From Auanema rhodensis (lineage: Eukaryota > Nematoda > Chromadorea > Rhabditida > Rhabditidae), in assembly GCA_964057225.1 (NCBI GenBank), contig OZ059897.1:12276001-12340000 (forward strand): DNA of 64,000 bases. The letters run 5' to 3'. Both the position numbers and the translations under genes were made by a program. How positions within the stretch are numbered: the stretch's first letter is position 1; each line of letters begins with the position of its first letter. A model generated the notes under the pieces. The model made no database searches, was not told where the DNA came from, and worked only from the letters and a program-made list of their open reading frames with translations. Shown one piece after another: positions 12,328-25,648 of this stretch.

Positions 12328-15135
12328 TTAACCCATATTTTGCAAAACACTAAACGTGTGATTTCTTTCTACTTCTTCTGGAAGTTCTCTTCTTGATTCA
12401 AGAGCAAGAGTTACAGAAGCAAGGAAAGCAGGAACAGACTGCCGCTCGCCAATATATCTGAATAATACGCATAATAACCATAAGACTATCATAATTTGAA
12501 GATACCTTCTCATCTCATTTTCCCATGCATGTCCCTGCGAGTTCCAATTGGATTGTTCACCGGCATCTAGCAAATCAACTTGTTGGGATTCATAATCATA
12601 CTAAAATTAGTTTTTGTTTTTAAATTTTTTTCATTAGCTTGTTTAGTAAACCTTGAAAACGAATTGATTCTCAGATCCCTCGTACACACTATTTACATAG
12701 CAAATCCCTTCGTCAATATCTTTTACTTTAAATTGAAAACCAGAAAGTACGGTGACCATTGCTCTTAAATTGTAATCCTAAGATTTCTACAACAAAAGCA
12801 GAGCACGAAACCTATATTTTTTAGCGAATTCCGATAGGGTCGACTCGACGTGATTTTTTTCGTGTTCAGATTTAGCGAGTCTACATTTTAGAGCTTCGAC
12901 TTCTTCATCTCTGAAGCGTTTAGCGCTTTCATCGCACAAGGTATCATCCTAGTAAAAAACAACACTTTGTAATTCTATGATGAACCTACTGCTTTGCGCT
13001 TTCTTTCTTCAACGGAACGGAATGCCTCATGAGCATCTTGAAGTGGATTACGAGCCATGTGGAAAATCTTAACAATAGTATTTAACATAGTAATATTTAA
13101 TATTGTATACTTGAGTAGAATCACCAGCATCAGTCATTGTTTCGTTTCTCTGCTGTAATTGAACAATTGTTTGTTCATGAATAGAAACCAAATGTTTTGC
13201 CTTAAAAATAGCTAAAGTTGGTTGAAACGCTTTCAATTGAACTTCTTGCAACTCTTGAGAACATTTTTCTAACTTCTCTTTATTTTGATCAGCTTGGAAT
13301 GTTGATTCTTCGCAAAGGTTGCGTTGTTCTCGCAACACCCTGTAGAATAAAAGAAGTAATATTGCTGAAAAAAGAAACAAACTTTTCGTTTTGTTCAATA
13401 CGCTGCTTTTGTTGTGATACAGTTTCATTCAATAATTGGTTTTCATTATATCTAAATTTTTTTATTAGTAGAATATGAAACAAAATTAACTCACAAATTA
13501 TTATAACCTTGCCTATAATTTTCTTTTTCTACGTTCAGTTCTTCTATTTCTTTAATAGTTTCATTTAATCTGTGAAATGTAAAAAATATTAAAACTGAAT
13601 GACGATAATCGAATATACTTCAATTGAAGACTTTTCATACGATCAGCGATCACCATAGAACGCTCATGAGTAGTTCCCTCGGTTAATTCGAAAATATTAT
13701 TTGCGGCTGCAGTTTTATATGCAGATAGCTCAGCCTCAAAGCAAAATATAAATATTTAAAACCTTAATCTGGAATTACCAAACAGTCTTTTAGTTGCTCC
13801 TCTAGGGCTTTATTACGTTCTTCTAGCCCTCGCTTTTGCTCTTCAACCAATAAATATTTTTGAGCGCGACACCTTAAAATTTACATAAGTTTTTTCTAAA
13901 ATGGTATCGGGATATACGTTGCAAGTTTGAGACGTTCAGATAATTCGTTGTTAGCATTTTCCAGTCTTACAAGTTGTTCGTCCTTTTCGAAATCGACAGA
14001 AGTGTTGTAAAGAGTACTGTTGAAAATCGATGACTGCTCTAGCATACTAATTTCTGCCAATTGATAATAATAATCAAAGTCATAATAAATTCAAATACCA
14101 GGTTTAATAGGTGAAGGTGTGTCAATCATACGAGATTTTTTCGACATGAACGAATGAGGAATTGAATCTTGGGTACAATCGAAAGCAATGCTTTCTTCAA
14201 CGCAAGACTAAACAAATACTTAAAAAAATATTGGAAACCTGAGACATACTGTGGAATCTGGTTCATCCAAGCCCTGGAGAATATTATAATCTTGCACGGA
14301 CCCTTTTGTCAATTCATCAAGATCATCTAAAAAGTATCTCATAACAAGAGATAGAAGCTAAAACAAATTACCATTCTTAAACTCGGAAAACTTTAATTGA
14401 CCAGCATCCATTAGTTTTTTCTTATTCTCAGAATTCCATAAGTTATTAGTTTTTAAAATTTCTTCTGATTGCAATAATTGATCTCGAGCAGTATTGTACC
14501 AAATGAAATATTTTGAAGCAATATTGCGCCAATCGTCTCCTTGAGTAACATCTAAAATTGATGTCTGGCAACTTTGTAAAGTTGATATATCTTCTTCAAG
14601 CTCAAGTATCTGACGTTTTAAATCTGATTTATCTGCTCTTAAAGCTTCAATTTGACTAAGTAAACCCTGCAAAAAATAAAGAGATTACAACATTAAAAGC
14701 ATATCAAATACCTCGTTGCTCTCCTTGTATTCGGCACTACGGGCTTTATAATCTCTCAGCTGTCTATTTAAAACATTAATTTCATTTTCTTTTTCAGCAA
14801 GAGCGGATTTAGAAGCAGGTACTGAAATAATTATGGATAACTTACAATCATACATTGGAACGTACAAGTAGGACAGTCAAATGTGAATGTATCATCGAAA
14901 CTTAATTTCTTCTTTACCGAAGACATGGCAGGGACTCCAGGTACAACTGGTCTTCCTGCCTTTTCCGCTGCAGTGGGCGCCATTTTACGTAAATCTTCTC
15001 TTGCCTAATAAATTATATTGAAAATGAATTTTCAAATTATAAGCTTAGTCTATATACCTTCGCATTAAACATCATGGTAGCTTCTGTAACATTGTCATCT
15101 TCGTCTTCAACAACTAAATTTCGCCGAGCAAACAT
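12328..15135 (-). CDS. mdf-1: Spindle checkpoint protein MAD1 (MDF-1)
   Basis: The spindle assembly checkpoint coiled-coil protein that holds MAD2 at unattached kinetochores. The start is at 15135, one base after a splice-like CTTAG (MFARRNLVVEDEDD). Long heptad-rich exons follow ('ALAEKENEINVLNRQLRDY', 'IEALRADKSDLKRQILELEE', 'QLLNETVSQQKQRIEQNEK'). The diagnostic features are at the C-terminus. 'QIFHMARNP' (about 13035-13063) matches the MAD2-interaction motif, KVLHMSLNP in human. A helix 'EEVEALKCRLAKSEHEK' and a globular end with 'VTVLSGFQFKVKDIDEG' and 'ERQSVPAFLASVTLALESR' match the human 'QDSIPAFLSSLTLELFSR' terminus. The tail extends about 15 residues past the human end and stops at 12328. 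The N-terminus also has a 'CPTC' pair whose role is unclear. Fourth gene of the cluster, starting 178 nt after PET100. Confidence 0.88.
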
Positions 15136-15312
15136 TCTAAGATAAGTTAGTGAATTTAAGCAAAAAAAATCAAAATATAAAGTAATAACAGAGTAAAAAC
15201 TGGAAATATAACAAAAAAAATGAATAAACTTCACATATATAACAATGAAACAATAATTTGGATAGCCTACACTACACTTCTATAAATGATAATATGTACA
15301 ATTAACAGATTT

Positions 15313-15671
15313 CTAAATTTTAAGATTTTCTCTTATTTTTCTAGCTTCTTCGAAGGCCATTTGTTCCCTAAACAAACAATGTTTACCGACCTAATATGCT
15401 TCGGTGAATACCTCAAGAACTTTTCATATTCCTCTTTACGTTTTTGAACTAATAACTGTTCCTTGAATTTAGCTATAGCAACATCTCCTTCAGCACTGTC
15501 AGGAACTTTATAGCCCCTCATCTTAATGATGAATATCAGTAAGAACTTAAGGATAGGTGAGAAACTCACAAATTCTTTAAAAACGGAAGGTTGATTGAAT
15601 AGCCAGAACGCTCCTACAGGAAAAGCGATCATAAGAAAAAATCGAGCTGATTCGAGCTTCCATCCACCCAT
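15313..15671 (-). CDS. PET100-like cytochrome c oxidase assembly factor
   Basis: A small inner-membrane chaperone for complex IV assembly. Three exons give about 88 aa: 'MGGWKLESARFFLMIAFPVG' with the helix continuing 'AFWLFNQPSVFKEF', then 'MRGYKVPDSAEGDVAIAKFK', a charged 'EQLLVQKRKEEYEKFL', and a last exon 'REQMAFEEARKIRENLKI' (stop 15313). The layout 'G-x-K-L-E-x-x-R / FP / FW-x-x-NQ' followed by a Lys/Glu-rich tail is that of PET100. An upstream ATG at 15849-15847 followed by MGRKNTK and a GTATTT donor could splice in frame to the acceptor TTTTAGCACAG just before this start, giving a seven-residue alternative N-terminus plus VD. I prefer the internal start because it matches the family. 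Confidence 0.78.
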
Positions 15672-15882
15672 ATCTACCTGTGCTAAAATAATAAAGGGAT
15701 ATATACTTCACAAAATAAAAAATATTGAACAGCTCCTAACAGGGTTTAGAAGAACATGAAAATGAAAAATTGGTAAAGAATTTATCTCATACAGCAAAGA
15801 ATGAAAAAAATAAATATTTGAGAAATACCTTTGTATTTTTTCTACCCATAGCGAAAAAAACAGTTTTTAGTATTGTTAAAAA

Positions 15883-17734
15883 TTAATTATATATTTCATC
15901 ATCATCGTCAGATGAAAACATTTCCTCGTCTTCAACAAAATCCCTATCGAACTCGTCATCACTCTCCAGAATCTCGAAAAGGCGATTGAAACATGCTGCC
16001 TAGAAAAGCAAGATTTAAAATTATTTTGGAATACTATCCAGGGTTGTACTTCTCCATTTTCAGTAAAATGACTATATGGCATATTTTTGTCCAGTACTGC
16101 AGAGCAAAGCCAACAGAAGAACACGTCACATTTAATACAATGCATTTTATTACATCCTTCATTTTTCTATAAAACGTTGATTTTAATAAAGACTATACTT
16201 CAAATTATGAACCTCAATATGAACATCACAACGAGGACATTTTCTACTATTGGAATCAATCCAAACTTCACTTTTAACGTTTTCGACCGCAATCTTAAGA
16301 CGTAACTTAGAAAACTTCACATTTAACTTGCATTACCTTAAACTGCTCCATTCCACCAAAGTAATTAGCCATTTTTGCTTTTTCTTCATCGCTTCCACTC
16401 TCCAAACAACTTACTAAGGCATTTTTATCCACTGCAACTAAGAATATATACTTATTTTAAAACAATCACAAACCTAATGTGAATTTACAATTATCTATTC
16501 CATGATATACACGACGACAGAGAATACAAAATGAAAATAAACACGATGGGCATGTAGCAAGGTATTTCGTTCTCGAAAAAAAATAAATTTCACTTATATA
16601 TTGAATTTACATCATACTTTTTTGAAATATCAGCGGGTTTCTGGCATCCTTGTCTAGGGCATGGTACGACATCTTTCAATTGGCTTAAAGCACTTTCCAA
16701 TAAAATTGTTTCGTACCTTTCATATTCATCCGTAAATCAGAAATATGAAAATATTAAACGGTAACCAAAACGTACTTCGCCAATCATTTCCTTAATAATT
16801 GGACACGCTGCAAGAGCATCACAACCACTGGAAAGACAGGTTAGAGCTTTCACCTGCAAACACGGTATTAAGTTATTTATTCAATAGGAAGCTACCTGAA
16901 CAGTTGACAAACGATTTTTATAATAGCTTCGTACGCAATCTTTACAGAATATATGACCACAAGGCATGAATTTGACAAAATTAGTACCCATATCGTTTGA
17001 GCAACAACTCTTGAAATATCATAAACGAATAGAAAAAGAACATTTTAAAAACTTACTTCACAATCAAAACATTGCGTTGCAAAAATGCGACTATCAGCTA
17101 AATCACATTTATCCATAAGTTCTTTTAGCTTAGAATCGGAACATTTCTGTTAAAAAAGAAACATAAAAATTTTTAAAAACAAGTTGAGCATACGTTATCT
17201 TTCCACAGAATTAGATGATTAACATCGAAAGTTGTAGTAGTTTCCGTAATATCTTTCACGAAATCTAATACAGCCTCACAACAAAAATATAGAACAGGAA
17301 ATTGAGCATTAGACTCGCAAACTTCTTTAAGTTTTTGTTGTATACTACATATCTTTAAATAAAAAATGTTTAATAAGAAGAAGCAATAACCGAACCATTT
17401 CTTTGTTCATCCAATCACATGAAATACTAAGTTCAGGTGAAACTTCGGGATAAGATTCAGATAAATCAAAATTCAAAATCACAGGAGATAATGCGGCAAC
17501 TTGGTATATTTTCTCCCCTACAAAAAATGATGAACTATATAAACTATATATACATATTTACATATATGAATTACCTCCATCAATATTCGCTTTCAATTTG
17601 AAAGTTTTATTCAAATTTGTAATTTCCACATTAATAGAACCGGTGACTGAAGAACTATCCAGATCATAATGTACATTTTCTTTTTCATATACCGAAACCA
17701 AGCCATCAAGTTCTGCAAGCTGATCCTCATTCAT
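15883..17734 (-). CDS. RNF14-like RWD + RBR E3 ubiquitin ligase
   Basis: An E3 ligase of the RING-between-RING class. The start at 17734 directly follows a 3' splice-like CTCTGTAG (MNEDQLAELDGLVSVYEKE). The N-terminal RWD domain contains 'ILNFDLSESYPEVSPELSIS', the Y-P-x-x-x-P turn typical of RWD folds. RING1 has 'CFDCESCCSNDMG', 'FMPCGHIFCKDCVRSYY' and 'LSSGCDALAACPIIKEMI'. The IBR/in-between part includes 'VVPCPRQGCQKPADISKKYA', 'CPSCLFSFCILCRRVYHG'. RING2 has 'MHCIKCDVFFCWLCSAVLDK' (Rcat-type C-x2-C...C-x2-C); the catalytic Cys could not be assigned with confidence. The tail is very acidic (DDEFDRDFVEDEEMFSSDDDDE). Domain order (RWD then RBR) is that of RNF14/ARA54. Second gene of the cluster, 137 nt after RPB4. 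Confidence 0.85.
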
Positions 17735-17870
17735 CTACAGAGAAAGAAATAAACGAATACAGAATATGAGGAGAAATCAAGGATTCAAGCCCTGTGATAT
17801 AAGAAAAAAATTCATTGGATTATGGGATTATTCGATTCATAATATTTAACAATGTTAATTACAAGGTGAA

Positions 17871-18420
17871 TTACTGGAACGTTTTTTTGCTATGCAGATC
17901 CTTTAATATTTCATCTAACTCGTCGTCTTCTAACTTATTTTCCAATGAAGGAATTAGAGCCTAAATACAAAACGATTCAAATGTTAAAAACATTATCAAA
18001 CTTTTGCTTCTTCTGCAGTTTCAGGGCATAAATTCGCAATCTGCGCAACTTCAAACTTATGCAACGGTTTACCGGCAAATATGGCTCTCACTGCTCGAAT
18101 TGTTTCACGATTTTTAAAGCGAGACAGTCTACGTGCGTAATTAAGTGTTTTGATAAAAACCTGAAACAAATTAATAACTCGAAAATTACACTAGGGGAAA
18201 GATACTTCGCTCATTTCTTCAATTTCATCTTTCTGTTCACTCTGTTGTCTACGATGTTCCAATAGAAGGAAAACTTCGGAGGTAAGAAGAGCATCACATC
18301 CAGCAGATTCAAATTCTTAAAAGATATGAAATGGTGATATTAATTATATGAAACTTTGCCTTTAGGGAATTTCATTTCAGTGGCATCTTCCTCCACAATT
18401 TCTTCATTTGGGGCACTCAT
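17871..18420 (-). CDS. rpb-4: RNA polymerase II subunit RPB4 (POLR2D)
   Basis: The Pol II stalk subunit that pairs with RPB7. The start at 18420 follows ATATTATAG directly ([20 protein letters not shown]). Then come '[20 protein letters not shown]', '[20 protein letters not shown]', '[20 protein letters not shown]', '[20 protein letters not shown]', '[20 protein letters not shown]' and the end '[12 protein letters not shown]'. This is nearly the whole conserved body of eukaryotic RPB4; the [18 protein letters not shown] block is unmistakable. Intron 1 (18359..18316, 44 nt) begins with GC (CCTAAAG|GCAAAG); no GT donor keeps the frame. It heads the five-gene (-) cluster. Confidence 0.95.
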
Positions 18421-20331
18421 CTATAATATGAGTATTCAAATTTTTTTAAAAATAAAAATGAAATAAATTATTGTGATGAAGCATGAGAATTATATATATA
18501 TATATACATATTAGTCTTTGTTTCTATATGAATTTTAAATTACATAATGTTGTGCAATAACAGTAAATACAGAAAGTGCGATTTTTGATAATGATAAGCA
18601 ACTGGTATTAATTAGTAAATTCCAACCTTGATTCTTCTTAACTAATTATTAATAAACCAATTTTTCCTCTTCCGATACCTCTGGCGAACGCTGAGATTCC
18701 GATGAGCCGAATTATACAGATATTTTTTAAAATTCAATCGTATTAAAGGTCTAAATGGCAAAGGAGCATATTATAATCCAACCCATAGCTCTTTAAAAAG
18801 ATGTTAAAAAGGAAATTTTGGAATATATTCGCAATGTCTAGGATTGAACATAATAACAATGCATAAACCAAATTTATACAATTTATTTTATAGAAATATG
18901 AGCGACACTCTTATTAGAACTTTGATTTCTGATTAACCCGGTTTGTGTAGTTCTTACTATTTTACGTCATTAAGTAAGCTATATCTTTCTAACATAGTTT
19001 ACACATTATTAAGAACCAAATGTGACTATATTATGAAAATCTTGAAAACATTTATAGTGCAGTCCATTAAGAAATCCATAGTCTTGGTGTTAGTATAAAG
19101 CAAATGAGCAAGAATATCATTCATCATTTCTGTTTGTTTCCTAGGCAACAGCTTACGCTTTGCTTTTTAAGGCAGTCAGCTCGTTCGATTCTCGTCCGCC
19201 TATTTCCTCACGCTCTTCTCCGCTTGGCGCTGCCATTTGAGCATGTTAGCTTGAGCATTTAACGTTTCCGCATCAATATTGTTAGCTTGAAATGAAATCC
19301 TAGAAAAGTAATCATATTTTAATGAGAGGATCAAATGCTTCTTAATGTGATTCAGTTAAATTGAAATGCCTATGTCTAGAATTGTAATAGATTTATAAGC
19401 CTTTTTTTATTCATATAGGTTTTATCTAACATTATGATATTCTATTAAATTTTCAAGCCATTTTAGCTGTAACACTCTACTGTTCCCGTTGTATGAGCAC
19501 CTTGTTATTTAAAGAACCATTGAACGTAACATTCATCCGTGCTGCTTTGCTTGCAATACTTGGTTTTCTTTTCCCACTTCTATCCAAGCTGAGTTTACAT
19601 TGATTCATTGCCGGAATTCCGGACAGTGATGTAAGAATCCGGTTTAAGTTCGTCTGTCGACACCTCTGTTTGACCAGTTTTGAGTGACCGCAGTCCTTAT
19701 ACTGCCGGTTTCAAACTTCAATTACTCCTGACGTACGTTCTCGTTCAGCCTCTTGTTCGTTTTTTCTAAATTTAGCCTGCTATTTCTAAACCTTACATGT
19801 TGTTGTTGTTATTATTGTTTTCAACGTTTGCTGTATTAGCTATGTAAACGTTTATGGTCACGACCATTGAACCTGAAAGCTGACCCAAAACTAAGAAGAT
19901 ACGAAAGACATTGATGTATTCTATCTTCTCAGTTCTTATTTTTAAAATTGCCGCTGTCCTTCTTCTCTCGTTTCATTTTTCTTTAGGCATGTCAAGCTAA
20001 GAGTAATCATTCAGCCTATTCAGTGCTCCTCAAACTCTTCCCTTATTCCTTGCTCATACAATACGATTGATGAGAATTTTTTTAGTTCCTCAAATTCACT
20101 TAAATTTTCATTTCAAAATATACATGGATAAGTACATATAAATGTATGTATATTATTTGAATTCAAGAATTACTTATATTACCAATAAAGCCTCATATCT
20201 CCAAATGGTTATTTATGTTCTTAGTCGCTTAATATTAGCTAAATTTCCGAACATATGTCGTGAAATCATTAAATATTTAAATAGAGCTTATTTATAATTA
20301 ACATATAGATATAGATATATTTCTAGCCATC
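18421..20331. promoter_or_regulatory. Divergent intergenic region between RPB4 cluster and PDL-1
   Basis: About 1.9 kb of AT-rich DNA with no convincing coding exon. A less AT-rich segment at about 19130-19270 (with CGTCCGCC and GCTTGGCGCTGCC) and another at about 19480-19760 are candidate promoter cores for the two divergent units. A TA run lies at about 18494-18506. A tRNA B-box-like GTTCGATTCTC at about 19183 has no matching A box. Confidence 0.4.
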
Positions 20332-21937
<1,606 letters not shown>

Positions 21938-22354
21938 TGGCTACATGAAACAGACATCGATAACAAATATTCAACATTTTTGATCTCGTATTTAACTCTT
22001 GATTTCGCTAATTAAACCTTTTTAACTCTGCACAATATTGATATAACGTAATTTAAAATAAATATTTCGTACGTAAGCCTGCTCCAACGAACTGAGGTAC
22101 TGTAGCCTTCAAACCAAGAGCCTGATGATGAGTCATTGTGCTCTAAGGTGTTTCCATTAAAATATTGAAAATTTCTTACAATAGTGTATTAAAAATATTT
22201 GCATGGTAGCTTCACGTTGAGTTTTCTTCTGTTAAGAAAGAAGGGTCATAAGTTCTCGCTATGTTTTAGTTTGTTCTTTCTTAAATATTCTTTCGTTATT
22301 CTGTTTCATATTATTTCTCTGTTCTTAAGCGTAAATTCAAGGTTTTTACCAATT

Positions 22355-25300
22355 ATGTGGCGTTCAACTGTAGGAGTGAAGCCTCCTGTACCTGTTAAGC
22401 CAATTCAAGATGATGATGACTGGGAAACAGACCCAACTTTTGAGGTATTCTTTGTGGTGATACTACCCTCATGCTTATTTTGTTAAGAACGATCTCACAG
22501 AGAAAGAGACTCGTTGGGGTTCGAAAACCATAGAAGGCTCCGGCCATCAAGGCAGTATTAATTTAGAGCAGTTACGAAAGGATGCTGTTGATTCCGATAA
22601 AGCTAATCAGGTTAACATTTTGGTTTATTGATATATCTCAATTATTTACAAGCTTATTGAAACAAATAATGAAAAAAAGAAAAGAAAACGTTCAATATTC
22701 TTTGGGATTGGTTTACTATGACATTTAAGGAGAAAAAAATGGAAAACATGCCAAAGCCTAGTGAAGGATACGGCGGAAAGTTTGGAGTGCAAACTGATCG
22801 AATGGATAAAGCTGCTGAAACATTTGATTATAAAGGACAGGTTGCCGCTCACGCTTCTCAAAAAGATTATGCTGTTGGATTTGGAGGCAAATATGGCGTA
22901 CAAACTGATCGAAAAGATAAATCAGCTGTTGGATGGGAAGATCGAGAAGCTCTCTCCAAGCATGACAGCCAAAAAGGTAGTTTAAAAATAAGAAATCGCA
23001 ATTCATACTTGTATTGTTTTCATCATTTAAGATTATGCTGTTGGATTTGGAGGCAAATATGGCGTACAAACTGATAGAAAAGATAAGTCAGCGTCTGGTT
23101 GGGAAGATCGTGAAGCTCTTTCTAAGCATGACAGTCAGAAAGGTATTTAAAAATATGAAATCGCAATTCATACTTGTATTGTTTTCATCATTTAAGATTA
23201 TTCTATGGGATTTGGTGGAAGATATGGTGTTCAAACAGATAGAATAGATAAGTCAGCGTCTGGCTGGGACGAAAAAGCCGAATTATCCAAACATGAAAGC
23301 CAAAAAGGTTAGTATTTTTCATATATATATTCATTAGCTATTTTTTGAACGAATGTCTTATATTTTAATAGTATTATTAAAATACTGATTAATAAAACAT
23401 AGATTATTCAATCGGCTTTGGTGGTCGTTTTGGCGTTCAACATGACCGTCAAGATAAATCAGCTTATGGGTTTAATGAAAAAGTTATACTTCATACTCAT
23501 GAAAGCCAGAGAGGTTTAAAAATTTAAAGATTTGTTTCTCCTTGTGTGATGTGTTTAACAAGTGTGTCTGTAATTCTTCACTCCTCAAATAAGATTTAAT
23601 TATCTTTCCTTATGTTTTCTTTATTTACCAAATCTAAGCAATAAGATGACAATAAATGTCAACAGTGTTATTTTGAATACTACTGTTGATTTGTTGATCT
23701 TATTGCAATCAGTTATGTAATATTGATTACTCAGTGTTTGCATTTAGATGCTGCTTCCGGTTATGGAGGAAAATATGGCGTTCAGAACGACAGGCAAGAT
23801 AAGTCCGCTGTAGGGTGGGAGGAACGAGGAGAAGTGCGTCCTCATGAAAGCCAAACAGGTGTTTAATTATTAATTTTTTGCGTTTATGTTCTTTTCTTAG
23901 ATTATAAAAAAGGATTTGGAGGTAAATTCGGAGTCCAAGAAGATAGAAAAGACAAATCTGCCGTAGGATGGGAAGATAGGTCTGATCTTAATCAACATGA
24001 AAGTCAAAAAGGTAGGATATATCATTTCATTTTATTCGAATATGAATTATCGTTTAGATTACAAGAAAGGCTTTGGTGGCTCTTTTGGAGTTCAGCAAGA
24101 TCGACAAGACAAATCAGCAGTTGGGTTTGAGTACCGTGAACAGTTATCGAAACACGAAAGCCAGCAGCATAATAAAGGTAAAAATTACCTAATCATTATT
24201 ATTCCCATTTTCAAATTTGAATGACATTATTAAATTCCAGCCTTTAATCCCAAGGATAATCAGACTCGTGAGAATGATCCTAATATTTCTTCTCCCGATC
24301 CTAGTCCTAAGCAATTTGTTCCTGAAAAGGGTCGTGCTTCGAATCTTAGAGCAAGGTTTGAACAATTAACCACTGGCAATGTAAGTTCAATATAATTCTT
24401 TCAAGTATTTCATGGTCTTTTAGGACCAGGATAAGGTTGAGGCTGAACGTGATAAAAGACGTAAAGAGGATGAAGCTTTACGTCAAAAACAAGCTTTAGA
24501 AGAGGTTTTCAAAGCTTTTTGTTAAATTCCATAATTTTATTATTTAAGGAAGAAAGGCAACGGCGCATTGCTGAAACCTGGAAACATCAAGACGAAAATG
24601 GTGCAGTTGAAGAGGAGCAACCACGCGAACCTCAATTGGTTGGCAAATTGTTTTTTTCCGGGGTCTATGTTTAAAAATTTAGGTGCCTCCATCACGACGA
24701 TCAGGACCTGTTGCTGGCGCAGTACAAATTCCTGGTTTTTCAGCTCCAGTTTCATCTGTTGCGCCTGTAGAAGAGAAACCTACTAAAATTGAAGATCCTA
24801 CTCCTACACAAGCCCCAATCCCCGTATTTCCTTCTACTGCAGTACCCACTGCTGGAGCTAGTTTGTTTGCTGTGAAGAAATAATCTTTACACTTTTTTTC
24901 AGGCTTTAAGAATACAGTGCGACAACAACCTTCTACAGATGATGAAGGAGCTGATGATGCGGATTGGGAAAACGTAGATGAACCACCCGTAATTGCTAAG
25001 ATTCAACCAACGGAAATTATTGATAAATATGACACTGTTCCTACAGAGGAGGTTGTTAACTTTTGTTATTTTTTAAATTTATATTGAATTTCAGCCTATT
25101 CTACCTTCTTCGCAACCTCCAGCTCCCCAAAGCTTGCCTCCCCAATATGATTTTGTACCAGCAGATGTTCCACCTCCTGCTCCAAGCAATATAGGCGAAC
25201 GTTACGACACTGTTCCTACAGATTATGCACCACCTGAACCCGCTCCACAGGTATTTTTATTAGTACTTCAACATCAAAATAATCTATTCCAGGCCCCGCC

Positions 25301-25499
25301 TGCTCCAGCGCCAACTACACCTGCTAAAGGATTAAGCGCCATTGCATTGTATGATTATCAAAAACAGGATGATGATGAAATAAGCTTCGAACCCAATGAG
25401 ATCATTACTAATATAGAACAGATTGACGCTGGCTGGTGGAGAGGACAATGTAATGGTCAATTTGGCCTGTTCCCAGCTAATTATGTAGAACTACAATAA
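22355..25499 (+). CDS. cttn-1: Cortactin / HS1 family actin regulator
   Basis: A branched-actin regulator that binds Arp2/3 and F-actin. The start is at 22355. The N-terminal acidic region '[14 protein letters not shown]' carries the DDW Arp2/3-binding motif. Eight cortactin repeats of about 37 residues follow, each of the form '[20 protein letters not shown]' plus '[13 protein letters not shown]', mostly one repeat per exon (22760 to about 24170). Next come a Lys/Glu/Arg helix ([20 protein letters not shown]), a Pro-rich segment with repeated 'YDTVPT' motifs that may be Tyr phosphorylation sites, and a C-terminal SH3 domain: '[20 protein letters not shown]', '[20 protein letters not shown]', 'ANYVELQ' (stop 25497-25499). 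The domain order is complete for the family. Repeats 2 and 3 and their introns are recent duplicates. Convergent with NDUFB2, 149 nt apart. Confidence 0.95.
22863..23195 (+). repeat. Tandem duplicate of cortactin-repeat exon plus its intron
   Basis: Two consecutive exons (about 22863-22976 and 23032-23141) encode nearly the same 37 residues (one clear change, SAV versus SAS). The two following introns (about 22977-23031 and 23142-23195) are also nearly identical, sharing AAATCGCAATTCATACTTGT and the 3' end. Intron similarity shows the event is recent relative to the other repeats. Confidence 0.9.
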
Positions 25500-25648
25500 C
25501 TAATTAACTAAGTATCTTACATGTAATTATCACTTTTATATCTATGTTTGTCATTTGCTACTCATGTATCCGGTAAATATTTGTACTTAAATGTTTAGAA
25601 AATTAATCTACATTACAAATCTAGTTGCAAGGTTACAACATAAATTAT

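Larger units (their letters stand above)
9929..18420 (-). other. Five-gene operon-like cluster: RPB4, RNF14-like, PET100, MAD1, TRIP4
   Basis: Five genes on one strand with stop-to-start gaps of 137, 212, 178 and 191 nt. Inner genes start close after a splice-acceptor-like AG: RNF14-like at 0 nt, MAD1 at 1 nt, PET100 about 6 nt, TRIP4 about 12 nt. These spacings are those of trans-spliced nematode operons. The head gene is a general Pol II subunit and the flank 18421-20331 is shared with the divergent PDL-1 gene. No spliced-leader reads can be seen from DNA, so the operon is inferred. Confidence 0.7.

Noticed and set aside
19130-19210. GTTCGATTCTC in a GC-richer block, possible tRNA
   Set aside because: The upstream sequence does not form a D arm or acceptor stem; more likely promoter DNA.
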